64,000 bases of DNA from Enoplolaimus lenunculus. Its lineage: Eukaryota; Nematoda; Enoplea; Enoplida; Thoracostomopsidae. Under the pieces are notes generated by a model. That model saw nothing but the letters and a program-made list of their open reading frames with translations, did no database searches and had not been told where the DNA came from. Where the stretch lies: contig JASANG010001377.1 of NCBI GenBank assembly GCA_030248215.1, positions 62,001 to 126,000 on the forward strand. The letters are read 5' to 3'. Positions 1 through 12,100 of this stretch are shown here, in pieces. Position 1 is the stretch's first letter. Every line of letters starts with the position of its first letter. Made by a program: the position numbers and the translations under genes.

Positions 1-172
1 TAATGTAAAGTAAAACTACTGCTGTCATTTCCTTAATAATTAACTAAATGTAAAGCTAAGAATTTAGTGTTTGCTTAAAATTAAGTAAAACTTTGACAAG
101 CACCATAGTTAGTAAAACCGACACTTAATTCTGCAACAGTTTTAGTTAATTTTAAGTATATTTTTAATGAGT
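1..172. repeat. MITE family J, copy truncated by the window edge
   Basis: This stretch closely matches 41090-41263: both carry the same order of landmarks (GTAAAACTACTGCTGTCATTTC, GTTTGCTTAAAATTAAG, AGCACCATAG, AACCGACACTTAATTC, ATTTTAAGTATA). It is the right part of a short non-coding repeat whose left part lies outside the window. Nothing in it codes for protein. Confidence 0.75.
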
Positions 173-322
173 AAGTCGGGCTTAAAATAACTTTTCTAGG
201 AGTTCTTTATTTTTAGAAGGGCTGATGAACATATCTGACCTCTGGCTGGCTGCGGATCAGTGTTCACTTCGTTAATGAACAATCATTTAATTGAATTAAT
301 TTCCCATGAATTATAAATAAGT

Positions 323-530
323 TGGCCCATGTATAGAAAAGGGCCAGATCGTTTTCCGGAAGGGCTATAATAGAGTCAGTTTAAGCTTTAGACTAATTTT
401 CTTGCTTAGGCTTAGGCTTAGGCTTAGACTTAGGCTTAGGAATAAGCTGCTCCATACGCTTAGGCTTAGGCTTAGGTTTATGCTTAGGTATATGCTTATA
501 CTACTGTTCCAGCCCTGTTCTATACATGGG
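323..530. mobile_element. MITE family A (TTAGGC-core), copy 1
   Basis: It starts GGCCCATGTATAGAA and ends TTCTATACATGGGA, a terminal inverted repeat. Between the ends lie GCTTTAGACTAATTTT and a block of TTAGGC-like hexamers, then ATGCTTATACTACTGTTC. It is non-autonomous, with no transposase. It belongs to the same family as 882-1082, 5336-5527 and 33143-33345. Confidence 0.85.
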
Positions 531-881
531 ACAATAAGTTCATATATATATTTTGAATTTATAAATTAATCAGCAAAATTAATTCGAAAAATAATGAATG
601 TTAAATTTAAAAAATTTGTCAACATTTTATCTCAAAAAATAAATAACGTGTCGTGTACTACAGAATGTGCCAAAACTGTAAATTTAAAATAAACTAATAA
701 CATTATAAGTCGCTTTTAGTCGCCCGTCGACAGAACAACTTTATCAGTGATTTTGTTTTGAGATTGCAAAGTAAGCTTAGGTTACATTATTTGGCTCAGA
801 TGGCTTGCAATCTACTTCTAGCTTAGGCATGCTTTTACGTAAAATCAGGCTGTCAACCATCCGGCCGGTCTATAGCCAGTT

Positions 882-1082
882 CGGCACATGCATAGAAGGC
901 CGGAACAGTAGTATAAGCATATTTCTAAGCCTAAACCTAAGTCTAAGCCTAAGCATTTGGATGAGCCTATTCTTTAGCCTAAGCCTAAGCCTAAGCCTAA
1001 GCAAAAATATTAGTCTAAAGCTTAAACTGACTCTGTTATATCCCTCCGAAAAACGATCCAGCCCGGTTCTATACATGGGTCG
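882..1082. mobile_element. MITE family A, copy 2 (opposite orientation)
   Basis: It has inverted terminal repeats (left GGCACATGCATAGAAGGCC, right CGGTTCTATACATGGGT) around two blocks of CCTAAG hexamers. It lies in the opposite orientation to the copy at 323-530, about 350 bp away. Predicted ORFs across it are translations of the hexamer repeat (Arg-Leu or Ser-Leu runs), not genes. Confidence 0.82.
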
Positions 1083-2536
1083 CCAGTTCTAACTTTAGCC
1101 TGCACTAAGGAGTTGTAACAGGTAAAGTTGCAGACAAAATTTCGCGACCGAAGCGAGTTTAAAGCCAGACGCCATTTCGGTATTCAATTCTACTACAAAA
1201 CGTTAATCTTGTCTTGGCATAGCTGCGGGTGTCGATTTAGGGTTAACCCCATGCAAGTTCGTGAATATACAAAGTGATTTACTGCTATGCGCGCATCAGA
1301 TAACCGTTGTTTTCCCCGACTGTTTTAAGTCCACAGTTATAATAAATTTATAACAAGTTTACAACTTTGATTTAATAGGTTTTAACGAAGCTGTAAAAAT
1401 AGCAGTTAAGCAATAACTAAACTGTCTGTACACTGCAAATAAGGATTTCTTATCAATTTTCAAAAACTAATGTATATTCCTAGTCTTAGGTCTTAAATGT
1501 AAAACTAAAAATAATTCCGCTAGGTAATCTTCATTTTCAAAACGATTTTGTACACAACCAGAAAAAGTCAGCACGCGCCACCACTGGCTTATTAACCCAA
1601 TCTCGCATAGGTAATACGATGGATAACTCACATGTATGTGAATTAATAAACACTGTTCAGTGTTGTGTACACGAAAAATTCACTTGTACGTAAGAGGCCT
1701 CTCGGGTTCGAGCAACAACCTTTTTAGTCGAACATTGAATGTTAACGTTTTTTATTCCAAAGTCCAAAATTTGACTCCTAAAACGTGAAATTAGAACTCA
1801 GATGAAATAGAAAATATTCAATTGAGGAATCAAATTAAAAGATATGCTATATACTGTTGTGTAGTGAATGCTACCCTCATAGAGTATAGCCTAGCAGGGC
1901 GTTGATTTAAACCAAGTGAAATATTTTTAGTATAGAATTGATTAAATATATAACAAAAAGAGGTTGCATCTTAAATTAAGATGAAATTCCGCAAAAAATC
2001 CAAAATATCACTCGGTTTAGTGTTTTTAAGCTGTGTTTCGTTTTTGTATTATGCTGAGATTTTAATTATTGAACGTAGAAAAGTATATATCACTCTCACA
2101 GAGTTGTTGTTGTTGTTGTTTTTTGTTAGACGAATGACAATTAAATTTTTCCAACACTGTTTAGCTTAATTTCTGTATTTCACTGATTTTGTTTTCACAT
2201 CTCGCATGCCTTCGACCGCGTCTGGTTTTCAATCTGATCAACCAACTCCTGCAATTGCAGATCTCAAAATTTACACAGGTATGGGAAAAACCGATTGCAT
2301 AAAATGTGCTAAATTTCTAGCTGATCATTGGCTGATTAGCAAGTCACAAGGCCTATTTATCACGGTCATAGGTACTACACACATTAAAAAATACGGGAAA
2401 CAGTTTTCAATCACATACCCCGGTGTCGTCCGTTAGCCGTTCCATAACGGCCTGATCAATATTTTTTGCGTTCCACTATTTCATAATTTGAACAATTTTT
2501 TAATATTACAAATACAAGTGTAACCTGTAGTTAATA
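1083..2536. other. Intergenic sequence upstream of the peptide transporter
   Basis: I see no convincing gene here. It holds a short (GTT)n microsatellite near 2104-2121 and AT-rich sequence. The promoter of the downstream transporter probably lies here, but I cannot place a TATA box or start site. An AG preceded by a weak pyrimidine tract sits seven bases before the start codon (CCTGTAG then TTAATA then ATG at 2537), so the 5' leader may begin at a splice or trans-splice acceptor. Confidence 0.5.
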
Positions 2537-5500
2537 ATGAATAATAAGGCATATGAAGACGGAGAGGCTGTTGGACTTCATAGTGGATTAACTGAGTCGG
2601 AATTTGACCATGGTAAGATATGTTAGATTTTGAATAATTTCTACAAAAACACTTGATTAGCGCTATTTATACAAAAACACTTGATTAATGCTACGCCGTT
2701 CTGCGCCGCGCCGTCCGCTACCACCCATTACCGGTCGCCGCTATTCGCGGCCGCTCTGGCTCCCGTTGTCTGCTGTGGCACGGTGTCATTAAGCGCCGTG
2801 TGACACAAATAAAAGCAAATTTTAGGTGTTCCGCACTTAGACGTCCGGCACCGCAGGACACCGCGCAACACTGTGCATTTGCTTAAAAATTATTGTTGGA
2901 CTCTGCACGCGGCGTCGCGCGGCTAGTATAGCGGAACCAGGCTTTTTATACGCACACGTCATTCATTTACGCTTACGCTTATGGTTTATGCAAAGACGTA
3001 TATAATTTGACCAGTAAGTTTATGTTCGATTTTGAAAAATATATACGAAAATATTTAGGTTCTTGTACGCCCCCAGATTTATGCTTATGGTTATGCAAAG
3101 GCTTGCCTAAGTCTTAGCTTAATCATTAAGCTTTTTGAGGTAAAGTTTCGCCAAAATCTATGGTTAAAACCTCAGCCTAAGTCTTGCCCTTAAATTTGGG
3201 GGATGTGTACAACAGCCCACATCTCCATGGTATTGAGATCGAGGGACGCTTTTGCAACGTTTGCCCATGATACAGAGTGGTTTACAAGCCTCCACAATCT
3301 GACTTTGACTCCCCGCTCAAAACAAACAATGTTCCCTGATGCAGCTATTTTGCATTTTTTGCACATTTGCAACTGAAATTAACGCATGAACATCGCGTGG
3401 TTATTTAGTTTCCTAAAGCAACATTTCGTTTTGCAGACCGAGTACAGTCATCGGAAGCGTTACTAAACAAAAAGGTAAGCGAAATAAAGGGTTCAAAGTA
3501 TTGATAAAGGGCAGCGGCGTACATAGTAAACAAATGTATCACCAGGATCCACGCCCTCCAACAATTTCTGGACGCGTAAGAAATAAAGTACGTTTTAAAC
3601 GCGGATTAATAATCTTTGAGACTTTAATATGTGAGGTTATCCCCTCCCGAAAACAAATCCTTGCTACGCCTCTGATAACAAATTGGTTAATTGAACATTT
3701 GAAAAGTACTCACTGTGCAAACTGTTGCAGACTCGCTGCGTTAACTTGTCAGGTGTACTGGTAAACTTAGAAGTAGTCACTTATCCCAAATTGTAGTGCA
3801 TAAGTGACTCCAGAACTAAATTCAGTTGAGTTGGAAACTTTAAACCTCACTTCGTTTTGAAGTACATTCTTAAGTATAAGTCTCCTTATCGCTCAAGGTT
3901 ATGATAAAAAGACAAATAAACGTTTATTGAACGGACAGTTGCTATACCTGATATATCAGTAACAAAGGGCAGCGGAGCTTGGGTTAAAAATACATAACAG
4001 TCCGTAACCGAATAACAGGGGGTACCCTCTCGATGAGCCAAACAAATATCAGCCCCCCTCGTATTCGGATCACTTTAGTGTATGTTATATATATTTAGAT
4101 GTCACGTGTTTCGGCTGTTTTAATATAATAAAATATGAAATTTTTTGTTAAAATTAATTTGAACCTCACTTCTTTCAAAAGCCACATTTCGTCCGTGATG
4201 GTTGAAATGAATTTAAATAAAACAGCCTATCAAAAAAACGTGTCTCTGACAAAATTATTTTCGGCACAAAATAATGCAGTGTTGATTGTGTTGAATATTT
4301 GTGCATTTGATTTGTATTTCGGTTGTTTTTTTCAGACATTCAGGCAAAAATTTCACGAATATCCAAAATGTATCTTTTTTATATTCGGCAACGAGTTTTG
4401 TGAACGGTTTTCGTACTATGGAGCGCAAGGTAAGCAAAATTAGCAAGCAAAAGCGATTTATACACACACATAAAGGCTTAATTAATAAAATATGCTAATG
4501 CTTACGCTTAGGTTGATGCTATAGGCTCAGGATTAATGCAAGCCCCATAGTTTTAACCTAAACGTTAGCCTAAGCATTTAGTTTATAGGCTTAGGAAAAT
4601 ATTAATAAACAGTGTGGAAAACTTTTACCTTCTATCAAATTACCATTTTTGTTGGAGGGAACCATACAAGTATATACCCGGTTTAGCGCTGAAAAATTGT
4701 TTTATTTCGTTTGCAGGAACAAGATTTCAAAAAGTAAAACAAAGTTATCGCCTGCTCTAAATTCCAAAACGAATCTGGAATATGCAAGGGACGTTTAACT
4801 GAGAAAAAGATCGCACTGCTACATTTCAATTTTGTTCATGAATAACACATTAATATACAAGTTCGACGCATTATGTAATACTTTTCAGCGGATAATATTC
4901 AGGTAAATTTCAATTCCGGAATCGATTTTATCCGGCCCAACTCGTAGATCCAAGGTGGTTACTTCGGCGTCAACCCTTCAACAGAAATCAAAACCGTAAT
5001 TTTGTATTAACGTTTAGCACTAAAATGGTGTGTGACTTCTTTCTCAGTCCGCTTGCAAGTTTCTTAGCTATGGCCGACCCACCGTTTGAGAAATTTGTGG
5101 ATCCGCCACTGATTCGGCATCACCCTGAAGTACAGATATTCACAAATAAATATATTTAAATTGCAGCTGTTCTTACGTTATACTTGACATCATACCTCAA
5201 ACTATCGGACAACGCAGCGTCTGTTGGTTATAACGCGTGGGCGTGTGCGTGTTACTTGACTCCGCTGATTGGCAGTGTACTGGCTGACGGATATATTGGG
5301 AAATATCAGTGAGATTTAAAGGCGTATACAAGAAAGGGCCGATGTGTAGAACAGGGCCGGAACAGTAGTATAAGCATATTTCTAAGCCTAAGCCTACGCG
5401 TATGGATGAGACTATTCCTATGTCTAAGTATAAGCCTAAGCTTAAGCAAAAAATTAGTCTAAAGCTTAAACTGACTCTATTATAGCCCCTCCGGAAAACG

Positions 5501-6104
5501 ATCCGGCCCTATTCTATGCATGAGCCCAAGAAAGGATTAGGAGATATATCCCACCGAAATTTCTAGAGTCAAAAAAGACAGTTTTAGAAAGTGTAAAATA
5601 ACCTGCAGAGATTAAAATATTTCTCTCACTACTCTCGCAGTCGCTATCCCATCTTGAATTGAAATCATAGATACGGCCGTGGTAAAGAAGGATATATTTT
5701 AGTTGACTATAATATAGAGATTTGAACCAATATTTTGCCTAAAGCGTTTGCCAGTGAGGCACTGATGGGAGGGTAAAGAAGCAGTGCCCACTCTCCATAT
5801 TCAAAATACTTGTCAATTAAACGCACTGTGAAAATTCATTTACCTTTTGACCAGCTGGTAGTTATAACGGTTATGTTAAAAGATCAATATCACTTGAAAC
5901 AATTTGTGTTCAAAACACTGTCAAATGGCAAAATGTAGAGAAAATACAAATCGTAAGAATATATTTTTATCGCTAAACAAATTTTAGATAAAAACATTTA
6001 TAACTTTATTCCAGCACTATCCTATGGCTTTCGTTACTGTATGCTGTTGGAAGCATTGTTTTGGCGTCCGCGGCAACAATATCTCCGTCAAGCTCTTCGC
6101 ATCC
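2537..6104 (+). CDS. SLC15A: SLC15 exons 1-5: N-terminus and first helices
   Basis: Exon 1 (2537-2612) starts [13 protein letters not shown], an acidic cytosolic tail, and ends in phase 1 at GTAAGA. Exon 2 is only 38 nt (3437-3474). Exon 3 (4336-4429) carries the ExxERF motif of TM1, whose Glu and Arg residues are needed for proton coupling in this family. Exon 4 (5167-5308) encodes [19 protein letters not shown], matching TM2 and the loop to TM3. Exon 5 (6015-6104) encodes TM3 ([18 protein letters not shown]). I chose the 2537 start because its reading frame and donor phase join exon 2 without a stop. Confidence 0.92.
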
Positions 6105-9100
6105 GTAAGCATATTATTTACTGTAAAATTTAAACAATTCTTCAACAATCATTCGACAACGGTTTAATATCTTTAAAGACAGCAATTGAAAACTTTTTTC
6201 ACAAACAAGAGTAAGTGAAAAATTTTTTGCAATTTTATAGACAGTAACGAAAAAAATGATATTTCCGCTAAAAGAGTAACTGTCCACCAAAGAGAGTAAC
6301 TGGCCACCAAAGAGAGTAACTGTCCACCAAAAAGAGTAACTGTCCACCAAAGAGAGTAACTGTCCACCAAAGAGAGTAACTGTCCACCAAAGAGAGTAAC
6401 TGTCCACCAAAGAGAGTAACTGTCCACCAAAGAGAGTAACCGTCCACTAAAAAGAGTAACTGTCCACCGAAGAGAGTAAATGTCCACCAAAGAGAGCAAA
6501 TGTCCACAAAAGAGAGTAACAGTCCAACAAAGAGAGTAACTGTCAACCAAAGAGAGTAACTGTCCACCAAAGAGAGTAAGTGTCCACTAAAGAGAGTAAC
6601 TGTCCACCAAAGAGAGTAACTGTCCACCAAAGAGAGTAACTGTCCACCAAAAAGAGTAACTCTCCACCAAAGTGATTAACTCTCCACCAAAGAGATTAAC
6701 TGTCCACCAAAGAGAGTAACTGTCCACCAAAGAGAGTAAATGTCCAGCAAAGAGAGTAGCTGTCCACCAAAGAGAGTAGCTTAAAAGTTTTCCACTATTG
6801 AGAATATTAACTGAAAATTTTTCCACTTGCTTAAAATTATTCCACTAAAATTGACTTGTTAATGTTTTTAAATCTGAAAAACACAATTGAAGAACGTCAT
6901 AATTTGCTGCCTGTCGATTTGCGGGTTCTATGTCGAAAAAATATCCTACTAACAGCTATTCAAGTATTAAGCATCAAATCTATGTCTAATGTCGTGTTAA
7001 ATTTAAATATATCGCCATTACTTGTATAGGTTTAAAAATCAGTAATGGGAAATTGAGCGTACGTTAAAATTTTTCAAATCTTATCAATTTCCCAATACTG
7101 TTTAAAATTTCGACAGCAGTTAGAAATTGAAAAAGTTTAGAAATTCAATTTTCCTTTTCCCTTGTTTTCCAAAACAGCATTGGGAAAAAGGCGTCGCCAT
7201 TTTCCACGTACTGTACGCAACTAAAAGTGGATGACGCATTAATTTTTGATAGAATGTTGCAAATTTTTTTGGTTTTGGATACCAATAGGTCACTCAGCGG
7301 CGGATCCCAAACTTTCTGATCGGTAGGGGTTGTCAAAATGTATGAATCAGTGCTGATTTTCTGAGGGTGAAAAATTGTAAGGTACGACACCTCACCATTT
7401 TATGATATTTTTTTCTGACGGGCGCTATACGCCGCTCACCTCCAATGAATCTGCTAGTGAGGTCATGCTAGGATTTGGCTGTACAAATAATTGTTTCTAT
7501 TTCAAGATTCGTTGACTACCTTGGTCTTGCAATAATTGCCATGGGGACTGGAGGAATTAAGCCGTGCGTTTCGTCCTTTGGAGGTGATCAGTTTGTTAAA
7601 GGCCAGGTGAGTCCATCCAAACAACAGAAAACGACCATTCGTCAACTGGACAGCTTGTCGTCTGACAGCTGCTATATCTGGACATAATCTTGAACCTGAT
7701 GTTAAAGCTTAACCCATAGTCTTGAGTCTACGCATGATTGGCAAAAAATTGGCGAGTCGATAAGATTTGGAATTATACTACAAGTCGTTTGTCGACGAGT
7801 TGTCGGACGATGAATTGTCGAGCGTGATATCCAACAGCAACAGACCTTGAAACAACCCTGAAAACAATACCATGCATCATGAGTGTAATTTCAATGTTTT
7901 TACGGACACTTTTCTACTGTCTCCCTCCGGCCTCACATAACTGAAATGTGGGTCGAAATTTTTTTAGTTGATTTTCCGTTGTCAATATAATTCAACAAAC
8001 CTTTGGCAGCAGAACGTCTGAGTATGTAGTATAGTAGGGGCACTTTTTTATATTTCTTTCAAGTGGGCTGCCCCCTTCTGAACCCCCATTTCAAGTGACT
8101 CTAAGCAGGATGGAGGGTTGCAGCCCCCGAACCCCGCGAACTAAGGGCCTCTAATACAAGAACGATAAAAAACAGTTTTTAAAAGTACTTCGTTAAAAAT
8201 TTTAAACGTTCCAATACTAAAATGCTTAGTGTGGGAGTTTTAGGAGCGATAACCCTAATCGCGCTCAGGCTCTGCTAAACTGTTATGGAATTGAAGGAGC
8301 CGAAGCCCCCGTGAGAATCGAATTAAAGAAAACTTTTCCGTATAAAGAAAATTTGCCTTTGTGGAGAAAGTAAAAAAAGTGCCGATTTTAGTTCATATCG
8401 GAACACAATACAACTTCAACTAAAAGATTTCTGTTCGCGAACGAAATGGTCGACAAAATTTTATGAGTTCTGAGAAGGCAGTTTGATTCTTTCAGAGTAT
8501 ATAAAACGTTTGTTTTGGCATCCGACGAGGATTTGAAACAGTATAATTTCTGTGTATATTCTTTTAATATTTCACTATTTTTCGGCGCTTCTGTCTGGGT
8601 TTTACCGGTGAAAGTTATGACAAGTAATAAGGTCTTATAGAAGATATTGAGACGTCAGATTTTGAAGTACACAGTTGAACCGAGCTGCAAGTTATGCATC
8701 TGGATAGTATTCAGGCGAAACGTTCTTTGACTTCAGTGTCTATCAACCGCTCCACAAAAGTTGCTTGTTGTACACATAATGTGGAAGTTGCATTATCTTT
8801 TGTGACCGATAGTTGCGTGGGCGGTTTCACCGGGTTACGGTTTGTCTCTTGTTGATTTGACGTCAACGTTAAAATCTGGTCTTTCATATCGGGTGAACGG
8901 ACAAATATCGAATTCATATGAGTTTGAGTTACAAAGCACCACTATCAAATGTGCGGCCAATGTTACTCAAAAGACTGTCACATTGTCTCGGGATAGCAAT
9001 GTACCAGGAGCACGCACAAGTAATGTAATTGGGACAGTGGGGGCAGTTGGGACTGCGGGGCAGTTGGGTTGGTACAATTGGAACAGTGCACGGCTGAGAC

Positions 9101-12100
9101 AGTTGGGACAATGAGAACTATGGGAACAGGTGAGACAGTTGGGACAGCTTTACAATTGAGACAGTGGGGACATTTGAAATAGCGGGACAGTAAGGACAGC
9201 GGGAGTTGGGACAGTGGAGACAGTTGGGACAGCGGGACAGTGGGGACAGTTGGGACAGCGGAACAGTTGAGATAGCTACAACAGCGGGTGTCTGGGAACA
9301 GTTGGTACAGTTGGGACACTCAGGGCAGTGGGGACAACGTGGACAGTTGAGATAGTGGGGACACCGGGGATAGTTGGAATGATTGGGACAGCTGAGGCAG
9401 TTGGGACAATGGGGACAATGGGACATTTGGGACAGCGGGACAGTGGGGACAGTTGAAACAGCGCAACAGTCGGGACAGTTGAAATATCGGGACAATGGGG
9501 ACAGTAGGGACAGCGCGAGATGGTGCAGTGGGGACAGTTGGGACAGCGCAACAGTGGGGTCAGTTAAGACAGCGGGACAGTTGGGACAGTCGGGACAGCT
9601 GGGACAGCGGTGCATTTGGGACAGCGGGGACAGTTGAGACAGTCGGCACAGATGGGACAGTGGGAATTGTTGGGACATCGGTAAAAGGTGGAATAGATAG
9701 GTTTAGGTATAGCCTCATCCTTACGCCTACCCTTAGGCTTAGACTCAGGAATTCCCTGGTACTAATGTTACGGACCTATTCTAAACATTGATCCAAACTT
9801 TAAAGCAACAAACGCAATTTTTAATTTGGAATCAGAAATTAAAACAATTTGTTCATAATTTAAATTAAATCACAGCTAATGGAACACTTATAATTTCTAA
9901 CGACGTACTTTCAACCTGTATTTGTGACATTCTTGTATTAGAACCGCTTAATGCGAAGGCTTGCAGTACGGTAGACACTATTCTGCTTAGCCATAAAAAT
10001 GGGGGTCAGGGGGCTGCACCACTGGGGAGTGAAAAGTAAAAAGTGCCCATACTCAACCGCACACTCAGAATATATACATATATATGTATACAAATATATA
10101 CATAGTGAGTATCTCAATCTTCGCATGTGTATAAATAAATGAAAAGTTGTGCTTCGGAGGCAAAGATGCGCTTTAAAACACCAGTTACGCCCCGTAAAAT
10201 AAGTATCCGACCGCAGAACCGCTCATAATTAGAATAAAATAATCAAATTTCGAATTTTAGTATATATATGATATATAACAGGACGATTTACTAATGTTGC
10301 CAATTGCAATCGTATCATATGATATTTGCAGACAATATGCGAAATATTATGCTATATTAGAGTACAAAAAGTGACCTACGCATGATAACTGACAACTATT
10401 AACTACTAATTTTCACTCTGAAAGTTTTTATTTCTAGGAAGCATGGCTGATAACGTTTTTCTCGGTCTTCTATTTTTCAATCAATGCAGGAAGTTGCATT
10501 TCAACAGTTTTGACACCGATTTTAAGAGGTAAAGGTTCTTGTGCATATTGGGATTCGCTTAACAAAAATCACACCAAGAATATAAAACGCTTTTTGCTAT
10601 TAAAAGAAGCGTTCGTATTGTTGTTAAAATAGTGATTTGACAAACGGTTAACGGCGTTTGCTTATAACAGCATTCTGCTATTTTAGTAATTACACTGTAA
10701 ATTTTAGTGAGTTGATTTTAACTCAGAATGAGTTGAATCACTCAATCTGAGTTAGGACTATCAAAACTCAGATTTTTGAGTTGATTCAATTCATTCTGAG
10801 TGCATTAATCAACTCATCCAGAGCCAACTCAACTCACAGTGAGAATCAAGTCAACTCAGAGTGAGTTTAAAGTGTTCTGTTACTAACTCAGATATAACTA
10901 AGTTTTCGTCTGAGTTAATTAATTAACTCATTGGAATTTACAGTGTATTTCAGAGAGCTTTTCTGTTTGAAACAAACATTTTTGAAAGATACTGTTTGAT
11001 GAGCGGAAAGCGTTTAAAGTAGCGTTTTATTTTTCGGATCAATTCCTACAAGGATGCTGGTGGTAACTAATTGGGAGTTGTATTGGCTAATGAAAAGCTT
11101 CGTTAAATCTTAATATGTCAATTTGTGAGCATGAGCAAAAACGAAGGCATAATTATAGTCTGTATGTCAGGGGGCTAGCAAGTGCGGCACATGACAGTAA
11201 TAGGGGCGTGCACAATGTAAGACACGAGGATTGAGAGACTTGGAGACCGAATAACGTGGGCCGAATTCCTTTTAATATTTACACAATTTGTTGTATATAA
11301 TATATTAAAGTTCCGTTTTAGTAAGAAGTTGCCTTGGACGAGAAACATGCTTTCCGCTTGCGTTTGGTGTACCCGCTGCTCTGATGATTGTTTCATGCAG
11401 TAATTTTTTCGTTGAAATATTCTATTCTGAATGTTTAAGAAGCGTTGACGTAACCAGAATTTGATTTCAGAATATATAATCTCATCAGGGTGTAAACGGA
11501 TAGTAAAAATAACGGAAACGAAAAACGGATATTGAAGTATAAATGTTTCAAAAACATTTTATGTTTCTGGCATTACAATTGTAGGCGTGCACTTTTTGCT
11601 TTGTCTCACAACGTTTACAAAGGCATTTATCACCTGCGAAACATATTTACGCTCATCTTATAAAGATTATCGTCGTTGAACAGAATGTTTGAATCTTAGC
11701 GCTATTCTCGATTTCACACCATTGGATCCTAAGGGTTAAAATACACGATATTGTATACGGTATTCTTGTTTTCCCACCGTTTGCTGTACAGACCATAATA
11801 TATTAATGATTGTAAATTTTCGCACTGTTAGCCAGCATACACGCATTACGTATCGTAGCTCATGTTGATTGCAGTCATGTCCACATGTTTTAACTTGGCC
11901 CTGTTTGGTAAAGACCGCGGGCCCGGTGAAAATCTTGGCTCGGGGTATAAATTGAAACATAGGCACACACAGATGTCAGCAGCAGGGTGCAACCGGAATT
12001 CCGGTTCCGGCATTTTTTCACCTTCCGGTTCCGGTAAATTTTTACCGGATTTGAAAATTCCGGTGTTATAATTTGGCCGTTTTCTTAACTTTGCTAATTT

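Noticed and set aside
323-1082. True telomere or subtelomere based on TTAGGC-like hexamers
   Set aside because: The hexamer runs are short, in both orientations, and bounded by MITE terminal repeats throughout the window.
6114-6826. Several overlapping minus-strand ORFs of 79-125 residues rich in [11 protein letters not shown]
   Set aside because: They are translations of the 20-bp minisatellite in different frames and have no gene structure.
8978-9791. Cys-Pro-rich minus-strand and Gly-Gln-rich plus-strand ORFs up to 186 residues
   Set aside because: Repeat translations of the GGGACAGT minisatellite within an intron.
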